Below are positions 7,516 to 15,838 of a DNA stretch of 64,000 nt, one piece after another (within the stretch, counting starts at the first letter, position 1; the number at the start of each line of letters is the position of its first letter). The position numbers were made by a program, and so were the translations under genes. Source of the stretch: an uncultured Ruminococcus sp. (lineage in GTDB: Bacteria > Bacillota > Clostridia > Oscillospirales > Ruminococcaceae); NCBI GenBank assembly GCA_934435205.1, contig CAKSAK010000001.1, positions 310,001 through 374,000 of the forward strand. The letters run 5' to 3'. The notes beneath the pieces are model-generated. The model was given only the letters and a program-made list of their open reading frames with translations, did no database searches and was not told the DNA's origin.

Positions 7516-8847
7516 TTAGCCCAGCTTAGCCTCGAGTTCAGCCTTCTGTGACTCATAGCCCGGCTTGCCGAGAAGAGCGAACATATTCTTCTTGTAGCTC
7601 TCAACGCCCGGCTGATTGAATGGGTTTACGCCAAGCATATAGCCTGAGATAGCGCAAGCCTTCTCGAAGAAGTAGATCATCTCGCCGAGGTTTTCCTCAT
7701 CGAGCTTGTCAACATCTATAACGATATTAGGAACGCCGCCCTCAGTGTGAGCAAGGATAGTTCCCTGATATGCCTTTTCGTTTACAACTGACATATTCTG
7801 ATTTGTCAGGAAGTTAAGTCCGTCAAGATTATCCTTGTCAGGCTCCAGGAACAGGTCGCTCTTAGGTGTCTTGATGTGCATAACTGTCTCGAACATGAGC
7901 TTTGAGCCGTCCTGAATGAACTGGCCAAGTGAGTGCAGGTCTGTTGAGAAAGTAGCAGCAGATGGGAATATACCCTTATCGTCCTTGCCCTCGCTCTCAC
8001 CGAACAACTGCTTGAACCACTCGCCCATCATTGTGAATGACGGATCATATGAAACGAGCATCTCAACGCTCTTGCCTTTTCTGTAAAGAATGTTTCTGAG
8101 CGCTGCGTACTTATAGCAATCGTTGTTATCGTCAGCAGAATACTTCTTCATACCCTCTCTTGCGCCAGCCATGAGCTTGTCGATATCACAGCCTGCTGCT
8201 GCGATAGGGAGAAGACCAACTGCTGTGAGAACTGAGAATCTTCCTCCAACATCGTCAGGAACAACGAATGTCTCATAGCCCTCTTCGTCAGAAAGCTGCT
8301 TGAGAGTACCCTTAGCCTTGTCTGTTGTAGCGAAAATTCTTGTCTTAGCCTCTTCCTTGCCGTACTTATCTTCAAGAAGCTTCTTGAAAATTCTGAAAGC
8401 AAGTGCAGGCTCAGTTGTTGTACCCGACTTTGAAATTACGTTTACGCAGATATCTCTGCCCTCGCAAATTGAAAGCACCTCGTTGAGGTAAGCCGAGCTG
8501 ATATTGTTTCCGACAAAATAGATGTCAGGAGTATCCTTCTTAAGATTGTTGTAGAATGGTGACTTGAGAAGCTCGATAGCAGCTCTTGCGCCAAGATAAG
8601 ATCCACCGATACCGATAACGATGAGAACATCGCACTTTTCCTTGATCCTTGCGGCAGCAGCCTTGATCCTTGCAAATTCTTCCTTATCATAATCCTCAGG
8701 GAGAGTTACCCAGCCGAGGAAGTCGCTTCCAAGACCGTTTCTGCTTACAAGAGTGTTATGAGCGGCAGTTACCTGTGCAGCCATACCCTCGTATTCATGT
8801 TCACTTACAAAACCCTCAAGATACTTTGTGTTAAGCTTTAATGACAT
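7516..8847 (-). CDS. pgi: Glucose-6-phosphate isomerase
   Basis: The 443-residue enzyme interconverts glucose-6-phosphate and fructose-6-phosphate. It is the short Firmicute form. Visible motifs are VIGIGGSYLGARAA near residue 78-90, NVISKSGTTTEPA near 150, and VGGRFSVLTAVGLLP near 208. A late conserved segment reads GVNPFNQPGVESYK. A perfect promoter lies upstream. The other glycolytic genes of the window are at 32.7 kb and 56-64 kb. Confidence 0.97.
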   Translation of the reverse strand: MSLKLNTKYLEGFVSEHEYEGMAAQVTAAHNTLVSRNGLGSDFLGWVTLPEDYDKEEFARIKAAAARIKEKCDVLIVIGIGGSYLGARAAIELLKSPFYNNLKKDTPDIYFVGNNISSAYLNEVLSICEGRDICVNVISKSGTTTEPALAFRIFKKLLEDKYGKEEAKTRIFATTDKAKGTLKQLSDEEGYETFVVPDDVGGRFSVLTAVGLLPIAAAGCDIDKLMAGAREGMKKYSADDNNDCYKYAALRNILYRKGKSVEMLVSYDPSFTMMGEWFKQLFGESEGKDDKGIFPSAATFSTDLHSLGQFIQDGSKLMFETVMHIKTPKSDLFLEPDKDNLDGLNFLTNQNMSVVNEKAYQGTILAHTEGGVPNIVIDVDKLDEENLGEMIYFFEKACAISGYMLGVNPFNQPGVESYKKNMFALLGKPGYESQKAELEAKLG

Positions 8848-8921
8848 TATCCTTCATTTCCTTTCCTTACCTGACGGAAACGTAATACCATAAAATACGT
8901 TCCTCCGTTAATACTAGATAA

Positions 8922-8950
8922 ATTATACTATATTTTTGTGAACATTTCAA
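8922..8950 (-). promoter_or_regulatory. Promoter of pgi
   Basis: Minus strand TTGAAA (8950-8945), 17-base spacer, TATAAT (8927-8922). Confidence 0.75.
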
Positions 8951-9000
8951 GAGTTTTATAAAGCGAAATCATCTTTTGTGCATTTTAAACAAATCTCTCG

Positions 9001-10227
9001 TTACATACTTAGCAGATTATACACAAGCTTTTTTATGCCGCAGATAAAATTCATTTTCTTCACCTCTTTGCAGGCGACTATCTTTCCCTCTAATATCACC
9101 TCGCCGCCCATGGTGTATCTTATTTCTCCCGCAGTTTCGCCCTTTTTTACAGGTGCGTCAAGCTTCTCCTCTGCCGTAAAGTCGCACTCCACCATACGAT
9201 ACGTTCCCCTCGGTATAACGATAGGATAAAGCCCCTGGGGTGCAAGCTCCACCGAAAGCTCCTCTCCTCCGCATACCACAGTTTCCTTTACCATATCTTC
9301 AGGAAGTTCAGGGGTATATATCTCATATGTGTCGAACGCCAAGTTCAGAAGTTTCTTCGCCTCAGCGTTCATATTCTCCTGCGAATCACAGCCGTTAAGC
9401 ACTACGCATACTGACATATCCCCTTTTTCAGCCGTTGCCGCAATACAGCTCCCTGCCTTTTCACTTCCCCACGCTTTCATGCCTGTTACGCCCTTATAAG
9501 TACGCACAAGCCTGTTAAGATTTACAAGCTCCGCCTTGCCGTCTCTCACAGTGTCAAGCCAGCAGGTAAGATAGGGAGTGAGATTTTTGTATTTTGCAAG
9601 CTCCGAACAAAGCAAAGCCGTGTCCTTGGCTGTTGTAACATTGCCCTCTCCCATGCCCGTGCAATCGGTGTAAACAGTACCATTCATGCCAAGCATTTTC
9701 GCACGGCTGTTCATAAGCTCCACTGCCTTGTCTGCCGAGCCTGCCACCTTTTCCGCAAGCGCTGCACAGCCGTCGTTTGCATTGCCTACAGACACTGATT
9801 TTATAAGCTCCTCCACAGATATCTTCTCGCCCTTGTCAAGCCATATCTGGCTTCCCTGCTGAGAGTTGGCATACTCCGACACCACTGACGTGTCGCTCAT
9901 GGAAAGCTCTCCGCTGTCTATCTTTTCCGCAGTGAGCAAAAGCACCATGAGCTTCGCATAGTGACCGCACTCACACTGCTTCTGCGGCTCTTTTTCAAAA
10001 AGCACCCTGCCTGTGGTCATCTCCGTCACCACTGCAGACCTAGCCGTAAGCCCCTCTATCATATCGCTCACCGCCACAGTATCCGCAGGCACAAAGTCCT
10101 CCGCAGGCAGCGCACCCGCCTTTTCTCTCCCCTCCGCCAAAGAACACACCATAAACACTGCCACCGCCGCACATAACACTGCCGAGCATATTTTTCTTAA
10201 TATTTTCACATTTTCCACCTCTCCCAT
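9001..10227 (-). CDS. D-alanyl-D-alanine carboxypeptidase homologue lacking catalytic motifs
   Basis: A 408-residue exported protein of the peptidase S11 (DacA/PBP5) fold. A hydrophobic signal segment covers about residues 10-30. The S11 domain covers about 55-280 and a PBP5_C-like beta domain about 290-370. The fold landmarks align well, but the active-site residues do not: SxxK reads HYAK (residues 89-92), SxN reads NAN (149-151) and KTG reads KAW (251-253). It is therefore unlikely to cleave D-Ala-D-Ala and may be a binding or regulatory pseudo-enzyme. It is divergent from the phosphosugar mutase gene. The C-terminal hydrophobic stretch (FICGIKKLVYNLLSM) could be an amphipathic anchor, as in PBP5. 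Confidence 0.85.
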   Translation of the reverse strand: MGEVENVKILRKICSAVLCAAVAVFMVCSLAEGREKAGALPAEDFVPADTVAVSDMIEGLTARSAVVTEMTTGRVLFEKEPQKQCECGHYAKLMVLLLTAEKIDSGELSMSDTSVVSEYANSQQGSQIWLDKGEKISVEELIKSVSVGNANDGCAALAEKVAGSADKAVELMNSRAKMLGMNGTVYTDCTGMGEGNVTTAKDTALLCSELAKYKNLTPYLTCWLDTVRDGKAELVNLNRLVRTYKGVTGMKAWGSEKAGSCIAATAEKGDMSVCVVLNGCDSQENMNAEAKKLLNLAFDTYEIYTPELPEDMVKETVVCGGEELSVELAPQGLYPIVIPRGTYRMVECDFTAEEKLDAPVKKGETAGEIRYTMGGEVILEGKIVACKEVKKMNFICGIKKLVYNLLSM

Positions 10228-10343
10228 ATACTATTTTTATATCTATATTCACCCTGTCCCGAAATTAGCATTATGCCCTGAAAAGTTTCCCGAAACTCAT
10301 TTGTAAATAGTTGCAGGAATTTGTTAAATAACTGTTACAACTC

Positions 10344-10372
10344 TTGAAATAAATATGGGAGTGTGCTATAAT
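10344..10372 (+). promoter_or_regulatory. Promoter of phosphosugar mutase gene
   Basis: TTGAAA (10344-10349), 17-base spacer, TATAAT (10367-10372), followed by a leader of about 50 bases with AGGTG before the ATG. Confidence 0.8.
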
Positions 10373-10429
10373 GTATCCTATAGAAATGTGTATTTTATAA
10401 GCGAAATATTTATATGAGGTGATTTAACA

Positions 10430-12148
10430 ATGACAGAAATGGAACTTTACAAGCTTTGGTGTGAAAAGGCTGTTGACGATCCTGATCTACAGACAGAGCT
10501 TAAGTCTATCGAGGGCGACGAGGCTGCAATTCAGGACAGATTTTACAGAGATCTTGAATTTGGCACAGGCGGACTCAGAGGAGTTATCGGTGCAGGCGCA
10601 TACAGACTTAATGTTTACACTATCAGACGTGCAACACAGGGTCTTGCAGACTATGTAAACGGTGCATTTGAAAACGGCAGCGTTGCGATCGCATATGACA
10701 GCCGTATCAAGTCTGACAAGTTCGCAAAGGAAGCTGCTGCGGTTCTGGCTGCAAACGGCATAAAGGTATACATCTATTCAGAGCTTATGCCAACTCCAAT
10801 GCTTTCATGGGCTGTAAGAGAGCTTAAATGTCAGGCAGGTATCGTTATAACTGCATCACACAATCCTGCAAAGTACAATGGTTACAAGGTATACGGCGAG
10901 GACGGCTGTCAGATCACACTCGATGTTGCAAACACAGTTATCGGTAAGATCAACGCAGTTGAGATGTTCGGCGGTGCAAAGGTGATCGACTTTGAGGACG
11001 GTATCAAGTCAGGCATGATCGAATACATCAAGCAGGACGTTATCGACAAGTATCTTGACAAGGTTGCACAGCAGGGCGTACATACTGACCTCGTAGCAGA
11101 CAGCGGACTCAAGGTAGTATACACTCCTCTTAACGGCACAGGAAACAAGCCAGTAAGAGCTATCCTCAAGAAGATAGGCATAAAGGAAGTAACAGTAGTA
11201 CCTGAGCAGGAAAATCCTGACGGAAACTTCCCTACCTGCCCATTCCCTAACCCTGAGATAAAGGAAGCCCTTGCAAAAGGACTTGAGCTTTGCAAGACAG
11301 TAAAGCCTGACCTTCTTCTTGCAACAGACCCAGACTGTGACAGAGTTGGTATCGCAGTACCTGACCCTGACGGAAATTATGTTCTGTTCAGCGGAAACGA
11401 AGTAGGCGCAATGCTTCTCAAATATATTTGTCAGGAAAGAACAGCCCTTGGCACAATGCCAAAGAACCCTGTAGCTGTTAAGACTATCGTAACAACAGAC
11501 ATCTGCAAGAAGATAGCAGCAGAGTACAATGTAGAGCTTAGAGAAGTCCTCACAGGCTTCAAGTTTATCGGCGAGCAGATCGGATTCCTTGAGAAAGAGG
11601 GACAGGACGACAGATATATCTTCGGATTTGAAGAGAGCTATGGTTATCTTGCAGGCTCATATGTAAGAGATAAGGACGCAGTAGTAGGCTCAATGCTCAT
11701 TTGTGAAATGGCAGCATTCTACAGAACAAAGGGCATCTCACTGCTTCAAGCAAGAGAAGATATGTACAAGAAGTACGGCAACTATCTCCACAGCCAGAAG
11801 TCATTCCAGTGCGAGGGCGCAAGCGGAATGGAGAGAATGAAGGAGATAATGACAGATCTCAGAGCTGATCCACCTAAGGCTATTGGCGGACTCAAGGTAG
11901 TAGACATAGCAGATTATCTTGCATCTGAGGAAACAAATCTTGAAACAGGCGCAAAGACAGTTCTTACACTTCCAAAGTCAGACGTTATCGCATTCAAGCT
12001 TGAACAGGGCGCAAGTGTAATAATCAGACCTTCCGGCACAGAACCAAAGATCAAGGCATACTACACAACTATCGGTGACACAAGAGCTGATGCAGAAGCA
12101 CAGGAAGAGAAGCTTGTTGAAGATTTCAAGGGCATTCTTGGTTTCTAA
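10430..12148 (+). CDS. Phospho-sugar mutase (phosphoglucomutase/phosphomannomutase family)
   Basis: A 572-residue member of the alpha-D-phosphohexomutase superfamily. It interconverts hexose 1- and 6-phosphates, probably glucose for glycogen and wall precursors. The phosphoserine loop ITASHNPAKYNGYK lies near residue 140, the metal loop ATDPDCDRVG near 300, the sugar-specificity loop FGFEESYGYL near 400, and the phosphate-binding RPSGTEPKIKAYY near 535. All catalytic motifs are intact. Length matches B. subtilis PgcA. It is monocistronic, with its own promoter and terminator. Exact sugar preference cannot be read from sequence. Confidence 0.95.
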   Translation: MTEMELYKLWCEKAVDDPDLQTELKSIEGDEAAIQDRFYRDLEFGTGGLRGVIGAGAYRLNVYTIRRATQGLADYVNGAFENGSVAIAYDSRIKSDKFAKEAAAVLAANGIKVYIYSELMPTPMLSWAVRELKCQAGIVITASHNPAKYNGYKVYGEDGCQITLDVANTVIGKINAVEMFGGAKVIDFEDGIKSGMIEYIKQDVIDKYLDKVAQQGVHTDLVADSGLKVVYTPLNGTGNKPVRAILKKIGIKEVTVVPEQENPDGNFPTCPFPNPEIKEALAKGLELCKTVKPDLLLATDPDCDRVGIAVPDPDGNYVLFSGNEVGAMLLKYICQERTALGTMPKNPVAVKTIVTTDICKKIAAEYNVELREVLTGFKFIGEQIGFLEKEGQDDRYIFGFEESYGYLAGSYVRDKDAVVGSMLICEMAAFYRTKGISLLQAREDMYKKYGNYLHSQKSFQCEGASGMERMKEIMTDLRADPPKAIGGLKVVDIADYLASEETNLETGAKTVLTLPKSDVIAFKLEQGASVIIRPSGTEPKIKAYYTTIGDTRADAEAQEEKLVEDFKGILGF

Positions 12149-12168
12149 TAATAACTGAATATAGCGAA

Positions 12169-12196
12169 AGCAGGCGGTTTATCCGTCTGCTTTTTT
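12169..12196 (+). terminator. Terminator after phosphosugar mutase gene
   Basis: AGCAGGCGG, a short TTTA loop and CCGTCTGCT followed by six T residues. Confidence 0.85.
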
Positions 12197-12480
12197 GTTT
12201 GTATTTTTATTTGTTCGGATATCACCAACCACCTGTAGGGGCGACCTTGGGTCGCCCGATTTGTTTGACCATTCAACCTTACGTTATCCGCACAACGTTC
12301 GGCATATTTTTTCAAAACACTGTACGGCACAACATTTCCGCACACGGCACGTCTACACAAATTCATGAATAATCAAACCTTACCGCTTCGAGCGGGCTGT
12401 CGAGGGCGCCAGCCCCTACATTTGGATATTTTCCGATACAAGGTTGTTAATCCAACGGGCGAACGCTGTTCGCCCCTACA
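12197..12480 (+). repeat. Cluster of CCCCTACA-type palindromes
   Basis: Three units lie here: 12234-12258 (GGTCGCCC class), 12393-12420 (GGGCTG/CAGCCC class with the inner GAGGGCGCC) and 12456-12480 (GTTCGCCC class). No credible gene is present between 12197 and 12845; this 650-base stretch is entirely repeat DNA. Confidence 0.85.
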
Positions 12481-12845
12481 GATTATGTCCATGGTTTGTT
12501 GTGCCGCAAAATCGCTTCGCTCTTTGCGGATTTTACTTTTGATAAGGATATAGTAAAAGCGGTGCAGAGTATTTTACTCCGACACCGCTTTGTGATTTGT
12601 TTTAGTTTGTTTTTCTTCTATTGCTTTTCTGCACCGCTTTTGTAGGCTTGCGCCTATTAAGGCTCTGCCTCAAGCTCCGCTTAGGGCTTTGCCCTAAGAA
12701 CCCACAAGCCCTCTAGCGTCGGGCTTGAGCCTGCGCTTTATTGCTCGCTTCGCTCGGTGTTTCTTCTACTTTGTTTAGGTGATTTACTTGGTTTGGCGTT
12801 GCCAATTCCTCACTCCTCACTCCTCACTTAACTCCGCTCCTCACT
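12360..12845 (-). repeat. Composite 3'-end element, copy A
   Basis: Read on the minus strand it begins immediately after the mrp stop codon. In order it has GTGAGGAGTGAGGA repeats, a GAGCGAAGCGAGCAA segment, a series of small hairpins (AGGGCAAAGCCCT, AGGCGCAAGCCT), the 11-mer AAGCGGTGCAG (12639-12629), a strong terminator-like hairpin (12592-12555) and a CCGCAAA...TTTTGCGG hairpin. Copies B, C and D have the same order at 14262, 19605 and 32716. About 300 bases are nearly identical to copy B in inverted orientation. Confidence 0.85.
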
Positions 12846-13661
12846 TTAACCGAGAAGTTTATCCGCAATGGAATCCAGCCAGCCGCCCTCGACTTCTTCT
12901 ATCTCACCGTTATCGCAAGCTTTCGCAAACTTCGGGTCTATTGGCATTTTCGCCACAGCGTCGATACCAAACTTCACTGCCGCTTCGTCCACATGGCTCT
13001 CACCATAGATATTATGCTTCTTTCCACAATCAGGACACTCAAAATATGACATATTCTCCACTATTCCAAGCACCGGTACTTTCATCATATCCGCCATATG
13101 TACCGCTTTCTCGACTATCATGGAAACCAATTCCTGAGGTGACGTGACGATAACTATGCCGTCCACCTGAATTGATTGGAAAACTGTCAGCGGCACGTCG
13201 CCCGTTCCAGGCGGCATATCTATAAACATCACATCAACGTCATTCCACGCAACGTCCGTCCAGAACTGCTTAACTGCACCTGCGATAACAGGACCACGCC
13301 ATACAACAGGGTCAGTTTCGTTTTCAAGAAGCAGATTAAGGCTCATTATCTCGATACCCGTCTTGCTCACCGCAGGGATAATGCCATACATATTGGTATT
13401 AGCTCTTTCGTGGATATTAAACGCTGTCGGTATAGACGGACCTGTTATGTCAGCGTCAAGCACAGCGGTCTTAAAACCACGTCTTTGTGCAGTTACTGCA
13501 AGCATACTTGTCACCAAAGACTTGCCTACGCCGCCCTTTCCGCTCATTACTGCATATACCTTTTTCACAGAGCTTGCAGCGTTGAGCTCCTCCTTCAAGC
13601 TCTTTTTATCAGAGCATTTTGAAGCACAGTTTTCGCAATCATGTGTGCAGCCTTCGCTCAT
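12846..13661 (-). CDS. Mrp/NBP35-type P-loop ATPase, Fe-S cluster carrier
   Basis: A 271-residue Mrp (ApbC) family protein that carries and transfers Fe-S clusters. The N terminus has four cysteines (CTHDCENCASKC, residues 5-16), like eukaryotic Nbp35. The deviant Walker A reads VMSGKGGVGKS near residue 38-48. MFIDMPPGTGDVPLT is the Walker B and switch region. A C-terminal CPDCGKKHN gives the conserved CxxC. Length and motif set are complete. It has its own promoter and lies between two inverted copies of the composite repeat, together with the divergent mazF-like gene. Confidence 0.93.
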   Translation of the reverse strand: MSEGCTHDCENCASKCSDKKSLKEELNAASSVKKVYAVMSGKGGVGKSLVTSMLAVTAQRRGFKTAVLDADITGPSIPTAFNIHERANTNMYGIIPAVSKTGIEIMSLNLLLENETDPVVWRGPVIAGAVKQFWTDVAWNDVDVMFIDMPPGTGDVPLTVFQSIQVDGIVIVTSPQELVSMIVEKAVHMADMMKVPVLGIVENMSYFECPDCGKKHNIYGESHVDEAAVKFGIDAVAKMPIDPKFAKACDNGEIEEVEGGWLDSIADKLLG

Positions 13662-13706
13662 AAAATCATTCCTTTCAAGGCATTTTCGCCTTTATTTACT
13701 ACAATA

Positions 13707-13735
13707 AGTATATCACTTTGACCATGAAAAGTCAA
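13707..13735 (-). promoter_or_regulatory. Promoter of mrp
   Basis: Minus strand TTGACT (13735-13730), 17-base spacer, TATACT (13712-13707). Confidence 0.6.
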
Positions 13736-13794
13736 CCAATACTGAATTTTCACCCCAAGCACTGCTGCCGCATAAAATAAAACAGCCCTGCACC

Positions 13795-13823
13795 TTGTAA
13801 CAAAATAGATACTTTGGTATAAT
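13795..13823 (+). promoter_or_regulatory. Promoter of mazF-like gene
   Basis: TTGTAA (13795-13800), 17-base spacer, TATAAT (13818-13823). The leader to the GTG start is about 80 bases long and holds no antitoxin frame. Confidence 0.65.
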
Positions 13824-13910
13824 ACCCCGACAATAAGGCAATAATAGGAACAAGCAGGAGCAAAAGCCTGCAAATCAAGGCGAAAGCCCATAGAATAGGA
13901 GTGTTTACAA

Positions 13911-14258
13911 GTGACTGTACACAGGGGCGATATATATTATGCAGATCTCAGCCCGGTGGTAGGCTCTGAGCAAGGAGGTATGCGACCGGTGCTGATAGTA
14001 CAAAATGACGTAGGAAATAAACATTCACCCACAGTGATAGCAGCGGCGATAACGAGCCGTCTTGATAAAGCGAAACTGCCGACCCATATAGAAGTTGGCG
14101 GTGGCACCTGCGGACTAGCGAAAGATTCCGTGGTATTGTTGGAACAGATCCGTACATTGGACAAGAAAAGGCTAAAGGAGAAAATGGGAACACTTGACGT
14201 AAGCTCCATGTCCGCAGTAAATTCGGCATTGTCAATAAGCTTTGGATTAAAGCTCTAG
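13911..14258 (+). CDS. MazF/PemK-type endoribonuclease toxin, orphan
   Basis: A 115-residue protein of the MazF/NdoA family, which cuts mRNA at short sequences. The family hallmarks RGDIYYADLSPVVGSEQGG, RPVLIVQND and the late VVLLEQIRTLDKKRL are all present, closely resembling Bacillus NdoA. The start is GTG at 13911 with AGGAG upstream. No antitoxin (MazE/NdoAI) is visible on either side. In Bacillus the antitoxin gene directly precedes ndoA; here the upstream 200 bases hold only the divergent promoters. Many Clostridia have such a stand-alone copy, so an antitoxin encoded elsewhere is possible. A composite repeat begins just after the stop codon. Confidence 0.93.
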   Translation: MTVHRGDIYYADLSPVVGSEQGGMRPVLIVQNDVGNKHSPTVIAAAITSRLDKAKLPTHIEVGGGTCGLAKDSVVLLEQIRTLDKKRLKEKMGTLDVSSMSAVNSALSISFGLKL

Positions 14259-14261
14259 TTA

Positions 14262-14760
14262 AATGAGAAGTGAGGAGTGAGGAATGACATAGCCGCACAG
14301 AGTAGGGTAGCAAACACCGAGCGAAGCGAGCAAAAGGTCCAGGGGCACGCCCCTGGTCAGGGTCAAGGGGTGAAACCCATTGTGGGGGTCTGGGGGCAAA
14401 GCCCCTAGCGGAGTAAATTTCTTGTTCGACTTCGCTCACAAGAAATGGGCAGAGCCTCAATAGGCGCAAGCCTACTAAGCGGTGCAGAAAAGCAATAGAA
14501 GAAACACAAACTAAAACAAATCACAAAGCGGTGTCGGAGTAAAATACTCTGCACCGCTTTTACTATATCCTTATCCAAAGTAAAATCCGCAAAGAGCGAA
14601 GCGATTTTGCGGCACAACAAACCATGGGCACAATCTGTAGGGGCGAACAGCGTTCGCCCGTTGGTTTAACAACCTTGTATCGGAAAATATCCAAATGTAG
14701 GGGCTGGCGCCCTCGACAGCCCGCTCGAAGCGGTAAGGTTTGATTATTCATGAATTTGTG
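14262..14760 (+). repeat. Composite 3'-end element, copy B
   Basis: It starts 4 bases after the mazF-like stop codon and runs in the sense direction. It has GTGAGGAGTGAGGAATG, GAGCGAAGCGAGCAA, several short hairpins (one of them GGGGCAAAGCCCC), AGGCGCAAGCCT, the 11-mer AAGCGGTGCAG (14477-14487), the terminator-like hairpin (14524-14561) and the CCGCAAA/TTTTGCGG hairpin. From about 14450 to 14768 it is almost identical to the reverse complement of 12353-12670. Confidence 0.85.
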
Positions 14761-15066
14761 TAGACGTACCGTGTTACAAATGTTACGCCGTTAAGCATTT
14801 TGAAACAATACGTCGAATGTTGTGCGGATAACACAGGATTGAAAAGGCGACAAAACGGGCGAACGCTGTTCGCCCCTACAGATACGTTGTGCAGTTCAGG
14901 GGGTTATGAAATATTACATGACAAAACGTTGAGGGAGTGGGACGTCGTATTTCTGCAAAGCAGAAATTGCGCCGCTACCCTACATGATTTTGAAATGCGG
15001 AATATCGTGCGGATAACGTAAGGTTGAATGGGCAAACAAAAAGGGCGACCCAAGGTCGCCCCTACA
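14636..15066 (+). repeat. Cluster of CCCCTACA-type palindromes
   Basis: Units at 14636-14660, 14696-14723, 14856-14880, 14938-14984 and 15042-15066. The 14938 unit is the long-loop form, with an inner hairpin built from ATTTCTGC and GCAGAAAT. No gene is seen between 14259 and 15082. Confidence 0.85.
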
Positions 15067-15082
15067 AACCATATAACCCAAA

Positions 15083-15838
15083 CTAAGCAATATCAGAAGC
15101 ACAAACCAAAGCTTCCAATAAATCTTCGTCCAAACGTCCTAACTCCTCACTAACGACCACCTTGTGAAAAGGCAGATTATAAGCCGCATAATCAGTTATG
15201 CCTTTGCCCTGATTAGGGTTAGCCTTGGAGTAAACAGCGTCACAGCAGAATAATACAACAAGAATTATGCACGCCGCAAGCTTTGCCTTGAATGGTATCT
15301 TCTTCAGAAGATCATCAAAAAACGGTGCCATGATGTATATTCCTGCACAGCCTGCAAAGCCAAATATCAACGCTCCCTCAAGACATATCCTGCCGTTTAT
15401 GTTGCAGAAATATCCCGTGTAATCCCAATATTTCATGTGCTTGAACGTTTCAAGATACCAGCTCGTTGCGTATTCGACCACCGAGCATAGCCCCACAACA
15501 AGGAAAAAAGTCGCCACATGATGATCTATGAACCGCTTCAGCAGTATGATACCGCACACACCGCCAAAGCCATATATAGGAAGCCACGGTCCAAACATGG
15601 TTCCTCGATTGACGAAAACTCCGTCCTCAACAATGTGTATGCCCACTTCCCATATCCAGCCTATAAATGCGAATATGAAAAACAGCAGTATATACGTCAT
15701 GAGGGTGTAGTTTCTGTGATAGTCACGATGAACGATAGTCTTGTTGGCAAATCGGCTGAAATGCGCTTTTCTGTCTACCGCAAGCCCTGGGTATTGCTCA
15801 AATTCCCGCAGATCGTCAAGCGTCAGCGTTCTCTCCAT
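15083..15838 (-). CDS. Putative ABC-transporter type IV / CmpB family membrane protein (PF06541)
   Basis: A 251-residue membrane protein with about five hydrophobic segments after a soluble N-terminal part of about 45 residues. The family pattern is clear: FIGWIWEVGIH, then NRGTMFGPWLPIYGFGG, then KYWDYTGYFCNINGRICLEG. The name type IV ABC transporter is historical; no transport activity is established. Its ATG overlaps the stop of the DUF975 gene upstream by one base, so the two are co-translated. It is probably a small membrane protein pair of Clostridia. Confidence 0.85.
   Translation of the reverse strand: MERTLTLDDLREFEQYPGLAVDRKAHFSRFANKTIVHRDYHRNYTLMTYILLFFIFAFIGWIWEVGIHIVEDGVFVNRGTMFGPWLPIYGFGGVCGIILLKRFIDHHVATFFLVVGLCSVVEYATSWYLETFKHMKYWDYTGYFCNINGRICLEGALIFGFAGCAGIYIMAPFFDDLLKKIPFKAKLAACIILVVLFCCDAVYSKANPNQGKGITDYAAYNLPFHKVVVSEELGRLDEDLLEALVCASDIA

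Noticed and set aside
13658..13891. Minus-strand 77-residue frame upstream of mrp, considered as a possible antitoxin for the mazF-like gene
   Set aside because: It covers both divergent promoters, has no ribosome binding site, and its sequence (Cys and aromatic rich) is unlike MazE or ribbon-helix-helix antitoxins.
12846..14258. Composite transposon carrying mrp and the mazF-like gene
   Set aside because: The flanking inverted copies are non-coding, have no transposase, and two further copies stand next to other single genes, so an IS-type composite transposon is not supported.
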